A DNA stretch of 15,546 bases from Methanobacteriaceae archaeon. GTDB lineage: Archaea > Methanobacteriota > Methanobacteria > Methanobacteriales > Methanobacteriaceae. The notes beneath the pieces are model-generated. The model was not told the DNA's origin, made no database searches, and saw only the letters and a list, made by a program, of their open reading frames with translations. Position numbers and translations under genes: made by a program. Location of the stretch: the NCBI GenBank assembly GCA_017883605.1, contig JADGNH010000032.1:1-15546 (forward strand), in the 5' to 3' direction. Each line of letters begins with the position of its first letter. Position 1 is the first letter of the stretch. Shown in pieces: positions 6,915 through 14,133 of this stretch.

Positions 6915-6939
6915 TGAAAAAACCCAGCCAGTGAAAAAA
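6906..6939. repeat. 17-base tandem duplication over the exbD-like stop codon
   Basis: CCCAGCTAGTGAAAAAA (6906-6922) is followed directly by CCCAGCCAGTGAAAAAA (6923-6939), one base different. The difference lies in the stop codon: TAG in the first copy is CAG in the second. With CAG in the first copy, translation would end one codon later at TGA. Confidence 0.95.
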
Positions 6940-7033
6940 AGTATTATAACTAAAATACTGTTATAAATTAGAAAATTAACTGTGGTTTGAATTTAACTTT
7001 AGATTTAATTAAAAGATGATTAAAATTATTTAA

Positions 7034-7091
7034 ATTTCAACTAATAAAATTATTTAAAATTTTCATTTATTTCAACTAATAAAATTATTTA
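7034..7091. repeat. Perfect 23-base direct repeat before purO
   Basis: Identical 23-base copies beginning ATTTCAACTAAT lie at 7034-7056 and 7069-7091, period 35. The second copy runs into the likely purO TATA box, so promoter-proximal sequence has been duplicated. Confidence 0.93.
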
Positions 7092-7095
7092 TATC
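7087..7095 (+). promoter_or_regulatory. Probable purO TATA box
   Basis: ATTTATATC lies about 45 bases before the purO ATG. A transcript would begin near 7117, leaving a leader of about 20 bases that includes the strong ribosome site GGTGAT at 7129-7134. Confidence 0.6.
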
Positions 7096-7136
7096 CCGAT
7101 TTTAATACTTATTTCATAAACTGAAAAGGTGATTAA

Positions 7137-7739
7137 ATGTATCTTGGTAGAATATTATCTGTTGGAAGTACAGAGTCTGGTGAATTTGTTGCATACAGAG
7201 TTTCAAGTCGTTCCTTTCCCAATAGGATGACAAAATCCTTCCAGGATCGGGTGGCCATTGTTCCCAAAGAAGGATACGAAAAAGACGTGTTTAAAAACCC
7301 TTACATAGCCTACAACTGTATAAAGATCGTGGGTGATGTGGCGGTGGTTTCCAACGGATCCCACACCGATGTGATAGCCGAAAAAATAGCATCAGGAATG
7401 GATGTTCGAGACGCCATTGGCCTCTCCCTCATGACTATGGACTACGAGAAAGACGATTTCAACACCCCACGAATAGCCGGGGCCACATCCTTAAAAGGCG
7501 GTTCTTACATCGGAATCGTGACCAAGGAAAGCCTGATTGTGGAAAAGGTTCCAGAAGGAAAAGCAGCTTACATAGCTACCTACGAGCACATTAAACCTCA
7601 AGAAGTAGAATTTAAGGCAGATAATGCTGGTGAAGCTGCAGAACATATCTTAAATCAGGGGAAATTTGCAGAATTTACCAATCCAGTAACATCAACCGCA
7701 GCTTTCGGTAAGGATACCTGGAATATAAGCTCAATTTAA
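7137..7739 (+). CDS. purO: Archaeal IMP cyclohydrolase
   Basis: Closes the purine ring in the last step of IMP synthesis (FAICAR to IMP), an enzyme specific to archaea and unrelated to bacterial PurH. Family sequence is clear along the full 200 residues: MYLGRILSVG, AYRVSSRSFPNR, FKNPYIAYNCIK, VVSNGSHTDVIAEK, TMDYEKDDFNTPRIAG. The length matches known PurO. GGTGAT three bases before the ATG and a TATA box upstream mark it as first in its transcript; oligo-T runs after the stop suggest it is monocistronic. It neighbours the F420 genes but shares only the wider purine/GTP supply with them. Confidence 0.97.
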   Translation: MYLGRILSVGSTESGEFVAYRVSSRSFPNRMTKSFQDRVAIVPKEGYEKDVFKNPYIAYNCIKIVGDVAVVSNGSHTDVIAEKIASGMDVRDAIGLSLMTMDYEKDDFNTPRIAGATSLKGGSYIGIVTKESLIVEKVPEGKAAYIATYEHIKPQEVEFKADNAGEAAEHILNQGKFAEFTNPVTSTAAFGKDTWNISSI

Positions 7740-7747
7740 AAACAAAA

Positions 7748-7781
7748 TTTTTCTTAATATTTTTTTTCCACCATATTTTTT
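7748..7781 (+). terminator. Oligo-T terminator after purO
   Basis: T5 (7748-7752), T8 (7760-7767) and T6 (7776-7781) follow the purO stop within 42 bases, as in archaeal intrinsic terminators, which need T-runs but no hairpin. Confidence 0.7.
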
Positions 7782-7782
7782 C

Positions 7783-7790
7783 AAATATAA
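7783..7790 (+). promoter_or_regulatory. Probable cofE TATA box
   Basis: AAATATAA lies 41 bases before the cofE ATG; transcription would start near 7813, ahead of the GGTG ribosome site at 7823-7826. Confidence 0.45.
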
Positions 7791-7830
7791 ATTTAGAATC
7801 ATTTAACAATAAAAATGACATTGGTGCGTT

Positions 7831-8592
7831 ATGAAACTGGAAATCATTGGCATAAAAAGCATGCCCCTCATTAAGGACGGTGATGAACTGGTTGAACTTA
7901 TCCTTGAATCTATGGAAAAGGAGGGTTTGAAGGTCCATGATGGGGATATCTTTGTTATAGCTGAAACTGCCATAGCCAAATCAGAAGGGGATACCATTGA
8001 AATTTCTAAAATAACTCCTGGCTTAAAATCATCAGAAATCGCAGATAAAACCGGGAAGGATGCCCGGCTGGTGGAGGCAATCATCCAGGAATCCAATGAA
8101 ATAATAAAGATAGGTCCTGATTTTATAGTTTCAGAAACAAAACATGGTTTTGTATGTGCAAATGCCGGGATAGATGAATCAAACGTGGACAAAGGCTTAG
8201 CCACCCCCATTCCAGATGATCCGGACAAAAGTGCCGCTGATATCATGGCAAAAATAAGTGATAAAACCGGTAAAGAAATAGGAGTTATAATATCAGATAC
8301 CCAGGGCCGGGCTTTCAGAGAAGGGGCTGTAGGTGTTGCCATAGGGATTTCTGGTATGAAACCATTATGGAACCGGAGCGGGGAAAGTGACCTCTATGGA
8401 AAGGAACTGAAAACTACCAGCATAGCGGTTGCAGATGAACTAGCATCAGCAGCTTCTATTGCCATGGGCCAGGCTGATGAAGGAATACCAGTGGTTATCA
8501 TAAGAGGTGTCGAATACTTTGAAAAGTTAAAAGATAGCTCTGAAACTATCAAACCATTAATAAGACCAAAAAGATATGATGTTTTTCGATAA
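7831..8592 (+). CDS. cofE: Coenzyme F420-0:L-glutamate ligase
   Basis: GTP-dependent ligase that adds gamma-linked glutamates to F420-0, giving F420-2, the methanogen hydride carrier. The 253-residue protein has the usual archaeal length without the nitroreductase-like domain fused in actinobacterial FbiB. Family motifs seen: IGIKSMPLIKDGDEL at the start, DGDIFVIAETAIAKSEG, VCANAGIDESNV, PDDPDKSA, and the conserved DTQGRAFREGAVGVAIG with the metal-binding Asp, then ADELASAASIAMGQ. GGTG precedes the ATG by four bases. cofD follows after 116 bases, so the two F420 assembly steps sit side by side, though cofD appears to have its own promoter. Confidence 0.96.
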   Translation: MKLEIIGIKSMPLIKDGDELVELILESMEKEGLKVHDGDIFVIAETAIAKSEGDTIEISKITPGLKSSEIADKTGKDARLVEAIIQESNEIIKIGPDFIVSETKHGFVCANAGIDESNVDKGLATPIPDDPDKSAADIMAKISDKTGKEIGVIISDTQGRAFREGAVGVAIGISGMKPLWNRSGESDLYGKELKTTSIAVADELASAASIAMGQADEGIPVVIIRGVEYFEKLKDSSETIKPLIRPKRYDVFR

Positions 8593-8670
8593 CAAAGATG
8601 TTCTTGGTTCGAATTTTCAAAGAATTGTGAAATAAATTATTTTAAATTACCATTCTTAAAGAAAAATCAA

Positions 8671-8679
8671 AAATATATC
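8671..8679 (+). promoter_or_regulatory. Probable cofD TATA box (leaderless transcript)
   Basis: AAATATATC lies about 30-38 bases before the cofD ATG at 8709, so the transcript would begin only a few bases before the start codon. This agrees with the absence of a recognisable ribosome site there. Confidence 0.5.
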
Positions 8680-8708
8680 AATGTCAAATAAATTTAAAGC
8701 AAGATCAT

Positions 8709-9614
8709 ATGATAACCATTCTATCCGGAGGAACAGGCACACCAAAGCTTTTGCAGGGCATAATCCAGATAATTAACCCTAAAAAGCTCACTATTATTGC
8801 AAACACCCTAGAAAACTCCTATTTCTCTGGTGTCTGTGTTGCTGCAGATATAGACACTATACTGTATACCCTCTCCGGAATCATAAATGAGAAAACATGG
8901 TATGGCATAGCTGATGATACCTTTATAACCCATGAAACTTTAAAGGAGATCGGGTGTGGTGAAACCCTTAAAATCGGAGATAGGGACCGAGCTTTTAAGA
9001 TTCAGAAAACCCTGCTTTTGGATAAAAATCCCCTCTCAAAGGCTGTTGATATCCAGAGAAAGGCCCTGGGAATTGAATCCCTGATAATACCCATGAGCAA
9101 CGAAGAATCTTATATAAAAATCAAAACAGATGAAGGTGAAATGGATTTCCATGAATTCCTGGTGGAGAGGAGAGGAGAACCGGAAGTTCATGATCTAATT
9201 TACCAGAATGTTGAACCTTCACCCGGAATTATTGAATCCATTGAAGATGCCGATATGGTTGTTATAGGACCATCAAATCCTGTAACGTCTATAGGACCCA
9301 TCATATCAATGGATGACGTTGTTGATGCCCTTAAAAAATCGTATGTGACTGCTGTATCTCCCATAATTGGTGATGTACCTGTAAGTGGCCCTGCTGCCAA
9401 GTTTATGAGTGCCCTAGGCCATGAAGTGTCCTGTCTAGGTGTTGCAGCCATGTATCATGATTTTTTAGACAAATTTATAATAGACCTTGAGGATACAAAG
9501 TACCAGAAAAAAATAGAAAAACTAATATCAGAGGTTGTTGTAACCAACACCAACATGAAGAACATCGAGGATAAAATGATGTTAGCCAGAAGTATTTTGG
9601 GTGAAATTTTATGA
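8709..9614 (+). CDS. cofD: 2-phospho-L-lactate (phosphoenolpyruvate) transferase, F420-0 synthesis
   Basis: Transfers the phospholactyl (or phosphoenolpyruvyl) group from the guanylylated donor to the chromophore Fo, forming F420-0 or its dehydro form. Recognised from LSGGTGTPKLLQG at residues 5-17, ADIDTILYTLSG, WYGIADDTFITHE, LKIGDRDRA, and GPSNPVTSIGPIISM then AVSPIIGDVPVSGPAAKFM. The 301-residue length is normal. In the segment after the second strand it has NTLENSYFSG, where several archaeal homologues I recall have an acidic ED pair; here the second residue is Asn. The 3' end overlaps the gch3 start by four bases (ATGA), indicating translational coupling. Confidence 0.96.
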   Translation: MITILSGGTGTPKLLQGIIQIINPKKLTIIANTLENSYFSGVCVAADIDTILYTLSGIINEKTWYGIADDTFITHETLKEIGCGETLKIGDRDRAFKIQKTLLLDKNPLSKAVDIQRKALGIESLIIPMSNEESYIKIKTDEGEMDFHEFLVERRGEPEVHDLIYQNVEPSPGIIESIEDADMVVIGPSNPVTSIGPIISMDDVVDALKKSYVTAVSPIIGDVPVSGPAAKFMSALGHEVSCLGVAAMYHDFLDKFIIDLEDTKYQKKIEKLISEVVVTNTNMKNIEDKMMLARSILGEIL

Positions 9615-10366
9615 TTCAAATGACCTTGATTCAGATCGACAACTACGGCCCCTGGACTGTAACTCCAACTCCGAGGGCTGAGGCAGACCTTCAGATTCTG
9701 CAGGCAGAGCTATATGCAGACCTTCAAAGACAGTTTGCCGCTAAAGGAGGGTTGGTTTTCTTTACTCGTTTTGATAACATGCTCGCTGTTACCAACGGTG
9801 CTGATGTGGAATACCATCGCCGAATCCAGAAATCCATAGGAAACCGTTACCCCATAACCGTAAGTATGGGTGTGGGTGCAGCTGAAACACCCTACGAAGC
9901 CCAAAGAAACGCCACAAACGCCCTTCAAAACTATGGCGGAGCTCAGTCAGAGGAAAGGAAGGAGGTATTGGCAATAGATAGGATGGTGAACCTTGAAGAA
10001 AGCTTTGTCCAAATTGGCCATATAGACATAAATGGCATAACTGACTCTCTTACTGATATAATTCCTGCATATGATACTTCTTTTATTGTTAATCGTGTTC
10101 AGCACTTTCTTATGAAAAAATTAATCGAAAAAGGATCTTTACTATTCTTCATCGGCGGTGATAACTTTATGTCTCCCTGTAACGGCCTGGAACCCCAGGG
10201 ACTCCTAAAGATTATCGAAGAGATAGAAGATGAAATAAATATAGCCCTTAAAGCTGGCGTTGGAAAAGCCCCGACTGCTGAAAAAGCTGCCAATCTGGCC
10301 GATCTCGCATTAGAAGAGATAAGGGGAGGATTCACCTACGACCTGGTTCATGTGATGAAAGAATAA
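9611..10366 (+). CDS. gch3: GTP cyclohydrolase III
   Basis: Hydrolyses GTP to the formylaminopyrimidine FAPy phosphate (2-amino-5-formylamino-6-ribosylaminopyrimidinone 5'-phosphate), first step of archaeal riboflavin and deazaflavin Fo synthesis. The 251-residue protein matches the family over its length: IQIDNYGPWTVTPTPR, VFFTRFDNMLAVTNG, RIQKSIGNRYPITVSMGVG, AQSEERKEVLAI, then the second half HIDINGITDSLTDI and LLFFIGGDNFMSP, LKAGVGKAPTAEKAANLADLAL. The two halves are related to nucleotidyl-cyclase palm domains, with acidic residues near D23-type positions for metal. Its overlap with cofD links the pyrimidine precursor step to F420 assembly. The last codons are the first unit of a tandem repeat. 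Confidence 0.96.
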   Translation: MIQMTLIQIDNYGPWTVTPTPRAEADLQILQAELYADLQRQFAAKGGLVFFTRFDNMLAVTNGADVEYHRRIQKSIGNRYPITVSMGVGAAETPYEAQRNATNALQNYGGAQSEERKEVLAIDRMVNLEESFVQIGHIDINGITDSLTDIIPAYDTSFIVNRVQHFLMKKLIEKGSLLFFIGGDNFMSPCNGLEPQGLLKIIEEIEDEINIALKAGVGKAPTAEKAANLADLALEEIRGGFTYDLVHVMKE

Positions 10367-10436
10367 AGATTCATGTGATGAAAGATCTTCATGATGAAGA
10401 AACCAAAAAAATCTTCATGATGAAGAAACCAAAAAA
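10347..10436. repeat. Two nested tandem repeats at the gch3 3' end
   Basis: TTCATGTGATGAAAGA occurs at 10347-10362 (inside the last codons of gch3) and 10370-10385. It is followed by two perfect adjacent 26-base units, 10385-10410 and 10411-10436, each containing the inverted repeat TCTTCAT-G-ATGAAGA. All copies share a TTCATG...ATGAA core. Confidence 0.95.
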
Positions 10437-10587
10437 TATTATAAAGAATTATAACAACATTAAATTTTACTGTAAAGCTCCTAAAAATCTTGAAATCCAG
10501 TAATTCTATCATGTATTTGTTTATCAATTATTTATTAAACATTTTAATTTCTACTAGGGGAGTGGATTTATTGAAGTTCTAGCACCT

Positions 10588-11304
10588 ATGGCTGGTATAA
10601 CCGATGGAAAATTTTGTGAAAAAATGGCTTCTCATGGCTTTGACCTAGTAACACTGGGAGGTTACAATGTGGACAAATCAACCATAGCTGCTGGGCGTCA
10701 GATTATCCAGAGAGGAAGAACAGAATTTGATTTTCCTGAAAAAGAAATAATAAACCATATAAAAAATCAAGCCCATATAATCAAAGGCAACAGCACCTGG
10801 GAAGGCATGGTATCGGTTAACATCCGCACCCTCACTTCAAAGCCGGTGATTGAAATTTCAAAACTTGAAGATGTGGATGTGGTAGAGATAAACGCCCACT
10901 GCCGACAGCCGGAAATAATGGATCTGGGATGTGGACAGGCTTTGCTTAAAAAACCCCAGAAATTATATGAATTCACCCGAGAAGTTGTAAATAAAGTTGA
11001 TAGCAAAGTTTCTGTGAAAATACGTGCTAATGTTCCGGGTGTAAATGAAATTATCGTTTCTAAGGCAGTAGAAGATGCTGGTTCAGACTTTATCCATGTT
11101 GATGCCATGAAACCAGATTATGATGTGGCAGATTATGAAATCATAACCAGCATTAAAGAAAATACAGATATATTTTTGATAGGTAACAATTCCATTCGGG
11201 ACGTGGAATCAGCCCATCATATGTTGGCCGCCGGTGCAGATGGGATATCAATTGCAAGGGCAGCTATAGGGGGAAAATTACCATTCGATCTTTCCATGAT
11301 CTGA
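10588..11304 (+). CDS. Dus-like TIM-barrel flavoprotein of methanogens (MJ0144-type)
   Basis: A putative TIM-barrel protein of the archaeal group related to tRNA-dihydrouridine synthase (nifR3-like); function not established. APMAGITDGKF opens the barrel as in Dus, and the middle has VEINAHCRQPEIMDLGCGQALLKKP then SVKIRA, corresponding to the Dus pattern with NxGCP, GALL and VKIR. The Dus catalytic NxGCP is altered to NAHCRQP, keeping a Cys (Cys105). GNNSIRDVESAHHMLAAGADGISIARAAIGG is the C-terminal phosphate-binding part expected to hold FMN. The ATG used here gives 238 residues, but the frame is open upstream to a TAG at 10555 and encodes IEVLAP, the expected first strand; see findings. In Methanocaldococcus the homologue is, from memory, also beside GTP cyclohydrolase III. 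Confidence 0.85.
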   Translation: MAGITDGKFCEKMASHGFDLVTLGGYNVDKSTIAAGRQIIQRGRTEFDFPEKEIINHIKNQAHIIKGNSTWEGMVSVNIRTLTSKPVIEISKLEDVDVVEINAHCRQPEIMDLGCGQALLKKPQKLYEFTREVVNKVDSKVSVKIRANVPGVNEIIVSKAVEDAGSDFIHVDAMKPDYDVADYEIITSIKENTDIFLIGNNSIRDVESAHHMLAAGADGISIARAAIGGKLPFDLSMI

Positions 11305-11389
11305 TCTTTTATATCTTATAACCTCAAAATTTTTATTGTAAACCACATAAAATAAACACCATAAATTATAAGTAGATAAATCAAGTTTA

Positions 11390-11401
11390 GAATATATATT
11401 C
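11390..11401 (+). promoter_or_regulatory. Probable atwA TATA box
   Basis: The perfect palindrome GAATATATATTC contains a good archaeal TATA box. Transcription would start near 11420, giving a leader of about 20 bases with the GGTGGT ribosome site at 11432-11437. Confidence 0.6.
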
Positions 11402-11440
11402 ATTACAAATTATTATAAAATTGTGATAAAAGGTGGTTGC

Positions 11441-13036
11441 ATGTCTTTTATAGAAATAGAAAATGTCAGCAAAACATTCAAAGATGTGGATGTTCTGAAG
11501 GATTTAAATATAACCATAAATGAAGGAACTGTCTTAGGTATTCTCGGAAGGAGCGGTGCTGGAAAATCGGTTTTAATAAACATGCTGCGTGGTATGAAGG
11601 AATACAGACCAGACAAAGGCAGGATTATTTATAACATAGCATTATGCCCGGATTGTATGTACGTGGATTCCCCATCACATGCAGGGGGTCCTTGTGGCTG
11701 CGGATGCACATTAGAAGCCCATAAAGTTGACTTTTGGAACTGTGACAGGCGGCTCTTCGCCGCTATAAGGAGAAGAATTGCCATAATGCTGCAGAGAACC
11801 TTTGCCCTATACGAAGATGACACAGTTATCGACAATGTTATAAAGTCCGTCACCGGACACGATGAAGAAGAAAGCGCATACCTGGCCATAGATCTTATTG
11901 AAACAGTTCAAATGGCCCACCGGATAACTCATATTGCCCGGGACCTCAGTGGAGGGGAAAAACAAAGAGTTGTTCTGGCCAGGCAGATGGCCAAAGAACC
12001 GATGATCTTCCTGGCAGACGAACCCACCGGTACTTTAGACCCCAAGACAGCTGAACTGATACACCAAGCTCTCCTGGAAGGTGTGAAAGAGAAAGGCGTA
12101 ACCATGGTCATAACCTCCCACTGGCCAGAAGTAATGAAAAAACTTTCCGATTATGTGATATGGCTAGAAAAAGGCCAGATTATAGAGGAAGGCAAACCCC
12201 AAGAGGTTGTGCAAAAGTTCCTTGACCAGGTCCCCCTACCTGAAAAAAAAGATGTAATTAAAACCGGGGGTCCCATCATAAAAATGGAAAAGGTCAAAAA
12301 ATATTACTACTCCATAGAAAGAGGAGTGGTTAAAGCTGTAGACGGTATAAACATCGATATAGATGAAGGGGAAATATTCGGCATCGTAGGGTTAAGCGGC
12401 GCCGGTAAAACCACCCTATCCCGAATACTATACGGACTAACCGACCCCAGCAGCGGGCAGATAGTGGTTAAACTGGGAGACACCTGGATCGACATGACTG
12501 AAAAAGGCCCCTTTGGAAGAGGAAGAGTCAAACCCTACCTGGGCATACTGCACCAGGAATATAGCCTATATCCACACCGAAACGTGCTGGGAAACCTCAC
12601 CGAAGCCATAAGCCTGGAACTACCAGCAGAATTCGCCAAAATGAAAGCAATATACGTACTTAAAGCAGTTGGATTCGATGAAGAATATGCTAATGATTTA
12701 TTAATCAAATATCCGGATGAATTAAGCTCCGGAGAACGTCATAGAGTTGCTTTAGCCCAGGTTCTCATTAAAGAACCTAACATAGTCATTTTAGACGAAC
12801 CAACCGGTACCATGGACCCTATAACCCGAGTTCAGGTAACAGACTCCATAAGAAAAGCCCGGGAAGAGCTCAACCAAACCTTCCTAATAATCTCCCACGA
12901 CATGGACTTCGTGTTAGATGTCTGCGACCGAGCAGCCCTGATGCGCGGAGGAAAAATATTGAAAGAAGGAGATCCCAAATCCATAGTAAAAGATCTAACA
13001 CCTGTAGAGAAAAAAAAGATGCTCACGGAGGAATAG
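11441..13036 (+). CDS. atwA: Methyl-coenzyme M reductase activation component A2 (AtwA), twin ABC ATPase
   Basis: Soluble ATPase with two fused ABC domains, required for ATP-dependent reductive activation of nickel cofactor F430 in methyl-coenzyme M reductase. Domain 1 has Walker A GRSGAGKS (36-43), Q118, signature LSGGEKQ (169-175), Walker B FLADE (190-194) and switch His227. Domain 2 has GLSGAGKTT (317-325), signature LSSGERH, Walker B VILDE and ISHD. Between Walker A and Q-loop of domain 1 lies an insert with six Cys (69, 72, 85, 87, 89, 101). No membrane segment is present. I start at ATG 11441, preceded by GGTGGT at five bases; the in-frame GTG at 11423 has no such site. The next gene starts one base after its stop, so it heads an operon. 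Confidence 0.92.
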   Translation: MSFIEIENVSKTFKDVDVLKDLNITINEGTVLGILGRSGAGKSVLINMLRGMKEYRPDKGRIIYNIALCPDCMYVDSPSHAGGPCGCGCTLEAHKVDFWNCDRRLFAAIRRRIAIMLQRTFALYEDDTVIDNVIKSVTGHDEEESAYLAIDLIETVQMAHRITHIARDLSGGEKQRVVLARQMAKEPMIFLADEPTGTLDPKTAELIHQALLEGVKEKGVTMVITSHWPEVMKKLSDYVIWLEKGQIIEEGKPQEVVQKFLDQVPLPEKKDVIKTGGPIIKMEKVKKYYYSIERGVVKAVDGINIDIDEGEIFGIVGLSGAGKTTLSRILYGLTDPSSGQIVVKLGDTWIDMTEKGPFGRGRVKPYLGILHQEYSLYPHRNVLGNLTEAISLELPAEFAKMKAIYVLKAVGFDEEYANDLLIKYPDELSSGERHRVALAQVLIKEPNIVILDEPTGTMDPITRVQVTDSIRKAREELNQTFLIISHDMDFVLDVCDRAALMRGGKILKEGDPKSIVKDLTPVEKKKMLTEE

Positions 13037-13037
13037 A

Positions 13038-13514
13038 ATGGAGTGGGAAGACTCTCCATCACACGTCTGTAGAGGAGGAGATAAAAGAGCTTTAGCTTTT
13101 TGTTGCCCCCCTGTAAAACCATGTCCCATCTTATATGCACTGGAAGATGCTAAACTTACCCCTCAAGATTACGTAGACATAAAACAAAGATTTGGAGAAA
13201 AAACCAGGCTATCCCATGGTGAGGGAACCTGCTTTGGATCACTGGTTTGGTGCTGTAAACCATCAAAACCATGTCCACTGAGAGACATAGTGATGAAAAA
13301 GATAGAAATGGATGTAGATGAATATATGCAGCTTAAAAAGCAGCTTTCAGAAGAACTGGTAGGATCATCAGATACATCAACAAAAGAAAGCATCAAAGCT
13401 CTGGCTGAAACATTCAATGTTACAGAAGAAGAAGCTCACAATGTGCTCTTAGAATGCGGCAACGACCTTAAGACCGCCATCAAAATTTTGAGAATGAAGA
13501 ATTTGGAGTTATAG
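13038..13514 (+). CDS. Probable methanogenesis marker 9 protein, two Cys clusters plus UBA-like end
   Basis: A 158-residue protein with a duplicated cysteine motif: C11, C22-C23, C29 and C65, C72-C73, C79, each ending CC-x5-CP (CCPPVKPCP and CCKPSKPCP). I assign it to the methanogenesis marker 9 domain family from memory of that pattern; function is unknown, but each four-Cys set could hold zinc or an iron-sulfur centre. Residues about 115-158 (ESIKALAETFNVTEEEAHNV to the end) look like a UBA-type three-helix domain as in archaeal NAC. The ribosome site GGAGGAA is inside the end of atwA, and only one base separates the genes, so the two are translated together. That argues for work on methyl-coenzyme M reductase maturation. 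Confidence 0.78.
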   Translation: MEWEDSPSHVCRGGDKRALAFCCPPVKPCPILYALEDAKLTPQDYVDIKQRFGEKTRLSHGEGTCFGSLVWCCKPSKPCPLRDIVMKKIEMDVDEYMQLKKQLSEELVGSSDTSTKESIKALAETFNVTEEEAHNVLLECGNDLKTAIKILRMKNLEL

Positions 13515-13515
13515 G

Positions 13516-14133
13516 ATGGGCTGGACCCCCCTCTTCCTGGAGATGAAAAACAAAAATGTTTTAATCGCCGGTGCCGGTGAAGTGGGGATGAGAAGGGCCA
13601 GAAGATTTCTGAAAGCAGATGCTAATGTGGCCATTATTGCAGGAACTGTTCCTGAGGAACTGATAAAGCTGGGGGCGGACCTAAAACCGGTGTCAGAAGT
13701 TGAAGAGTGGGTGGTATGGGCAGATCTGGTGGTGGTGGCCACTGGAGATCCTCACTTAAACCAGCAGATAGCAGATTTAGCAGGAGATAAGCTTTTAAAC
13801 CGGGCGGATCATCCTCATAAAGGTAATGTAATCGTGCCATCGTCTTTTTTTATAGGGGACGTACAGATATGTATATTTACCAATTTTAAAAGCCCTCTAA
13901 TGGCGCGTGAGTTAAGAAAAAAGATAGAAAATGTAATAAAAAATGAGGATATCAGGCAGATGGAACTGCAAAATTATACCAGAAACATCCTCAAAAAAAA
14001 GATTGACAGCCAAAAAAAGCGGAAATCTTATCTATACCAGATTTTAAAGGATGAAAAAGTTGAAAAATTTCTGAACAACGGCGACCTGGAAGAAGCTAAA
14101 AAATATGTTGGAGATCTGGTAGCAAATCTTTAA
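13516..14133 (+). CDS. Precorrin-2 dehydrogenase (CysG N-terminal/Met8-like)
   Basis: NAD-dependent oxidation of precorrin-2 to sirohydrochlorin, precursor of siroheme, cobamides and the nickel cofactor F430; some family members also insert iron. Rossmann motif at residues 15-30 is VLIAGAGEVGMRRARR, where relatives have GGGxVAxRK. VVVATGDPHLNQQI follows, and Asp98 in LNRADHP corresponds to the catalytic Asp of CysG/Met8. SSFFIGDVQICIFTNFKSPLMARELRKKIE completes the conserved part, followed by a Lys-rich helical tail; the 205-residue length is normal for the stand-alone form. No methyltransferase domain is fused. One base separates it from the preceding stop, and hemA follows. Confidence 0.92.
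   Translation: MGWTPLFLEMKNKNVLIAGAGEVGMRRARRFLKADANVAIIAGTVPEELIKLGADLKPVSEVEEWVVWADLVVVATGDPHLNQQIADLAGDKLLNRADHPHKGNVIVPSSFFIGDVQICIFTNFKSPLMARELRKKIENVIKNEDIRQMELQNYTRNILKKKIDSQKKRKSYLYQILKDEKVEKFLNNGDLEEAKKYVGDLVANL

Noticed and set aside
6949..6969. Hairpin AGTATT/AATACT after exbD as a structured terminator or RNA gene
   Set aside because: Only six AT-rich pairs, likely by chance in this spacer, and archaeal termination does not need a hairpin.
7803..8342. 179-codon minus-strand frame
   Set aside because: Opposite cofE and its leader; the Ser-rich translation is typical of a reverse shadow.
11423..11440. GTG 11423 as atwA start
   Set aside because: The strong GGTGGT site lies after this GTG and at correct spacing for ATG 11441, which begins the standard ABC strand.
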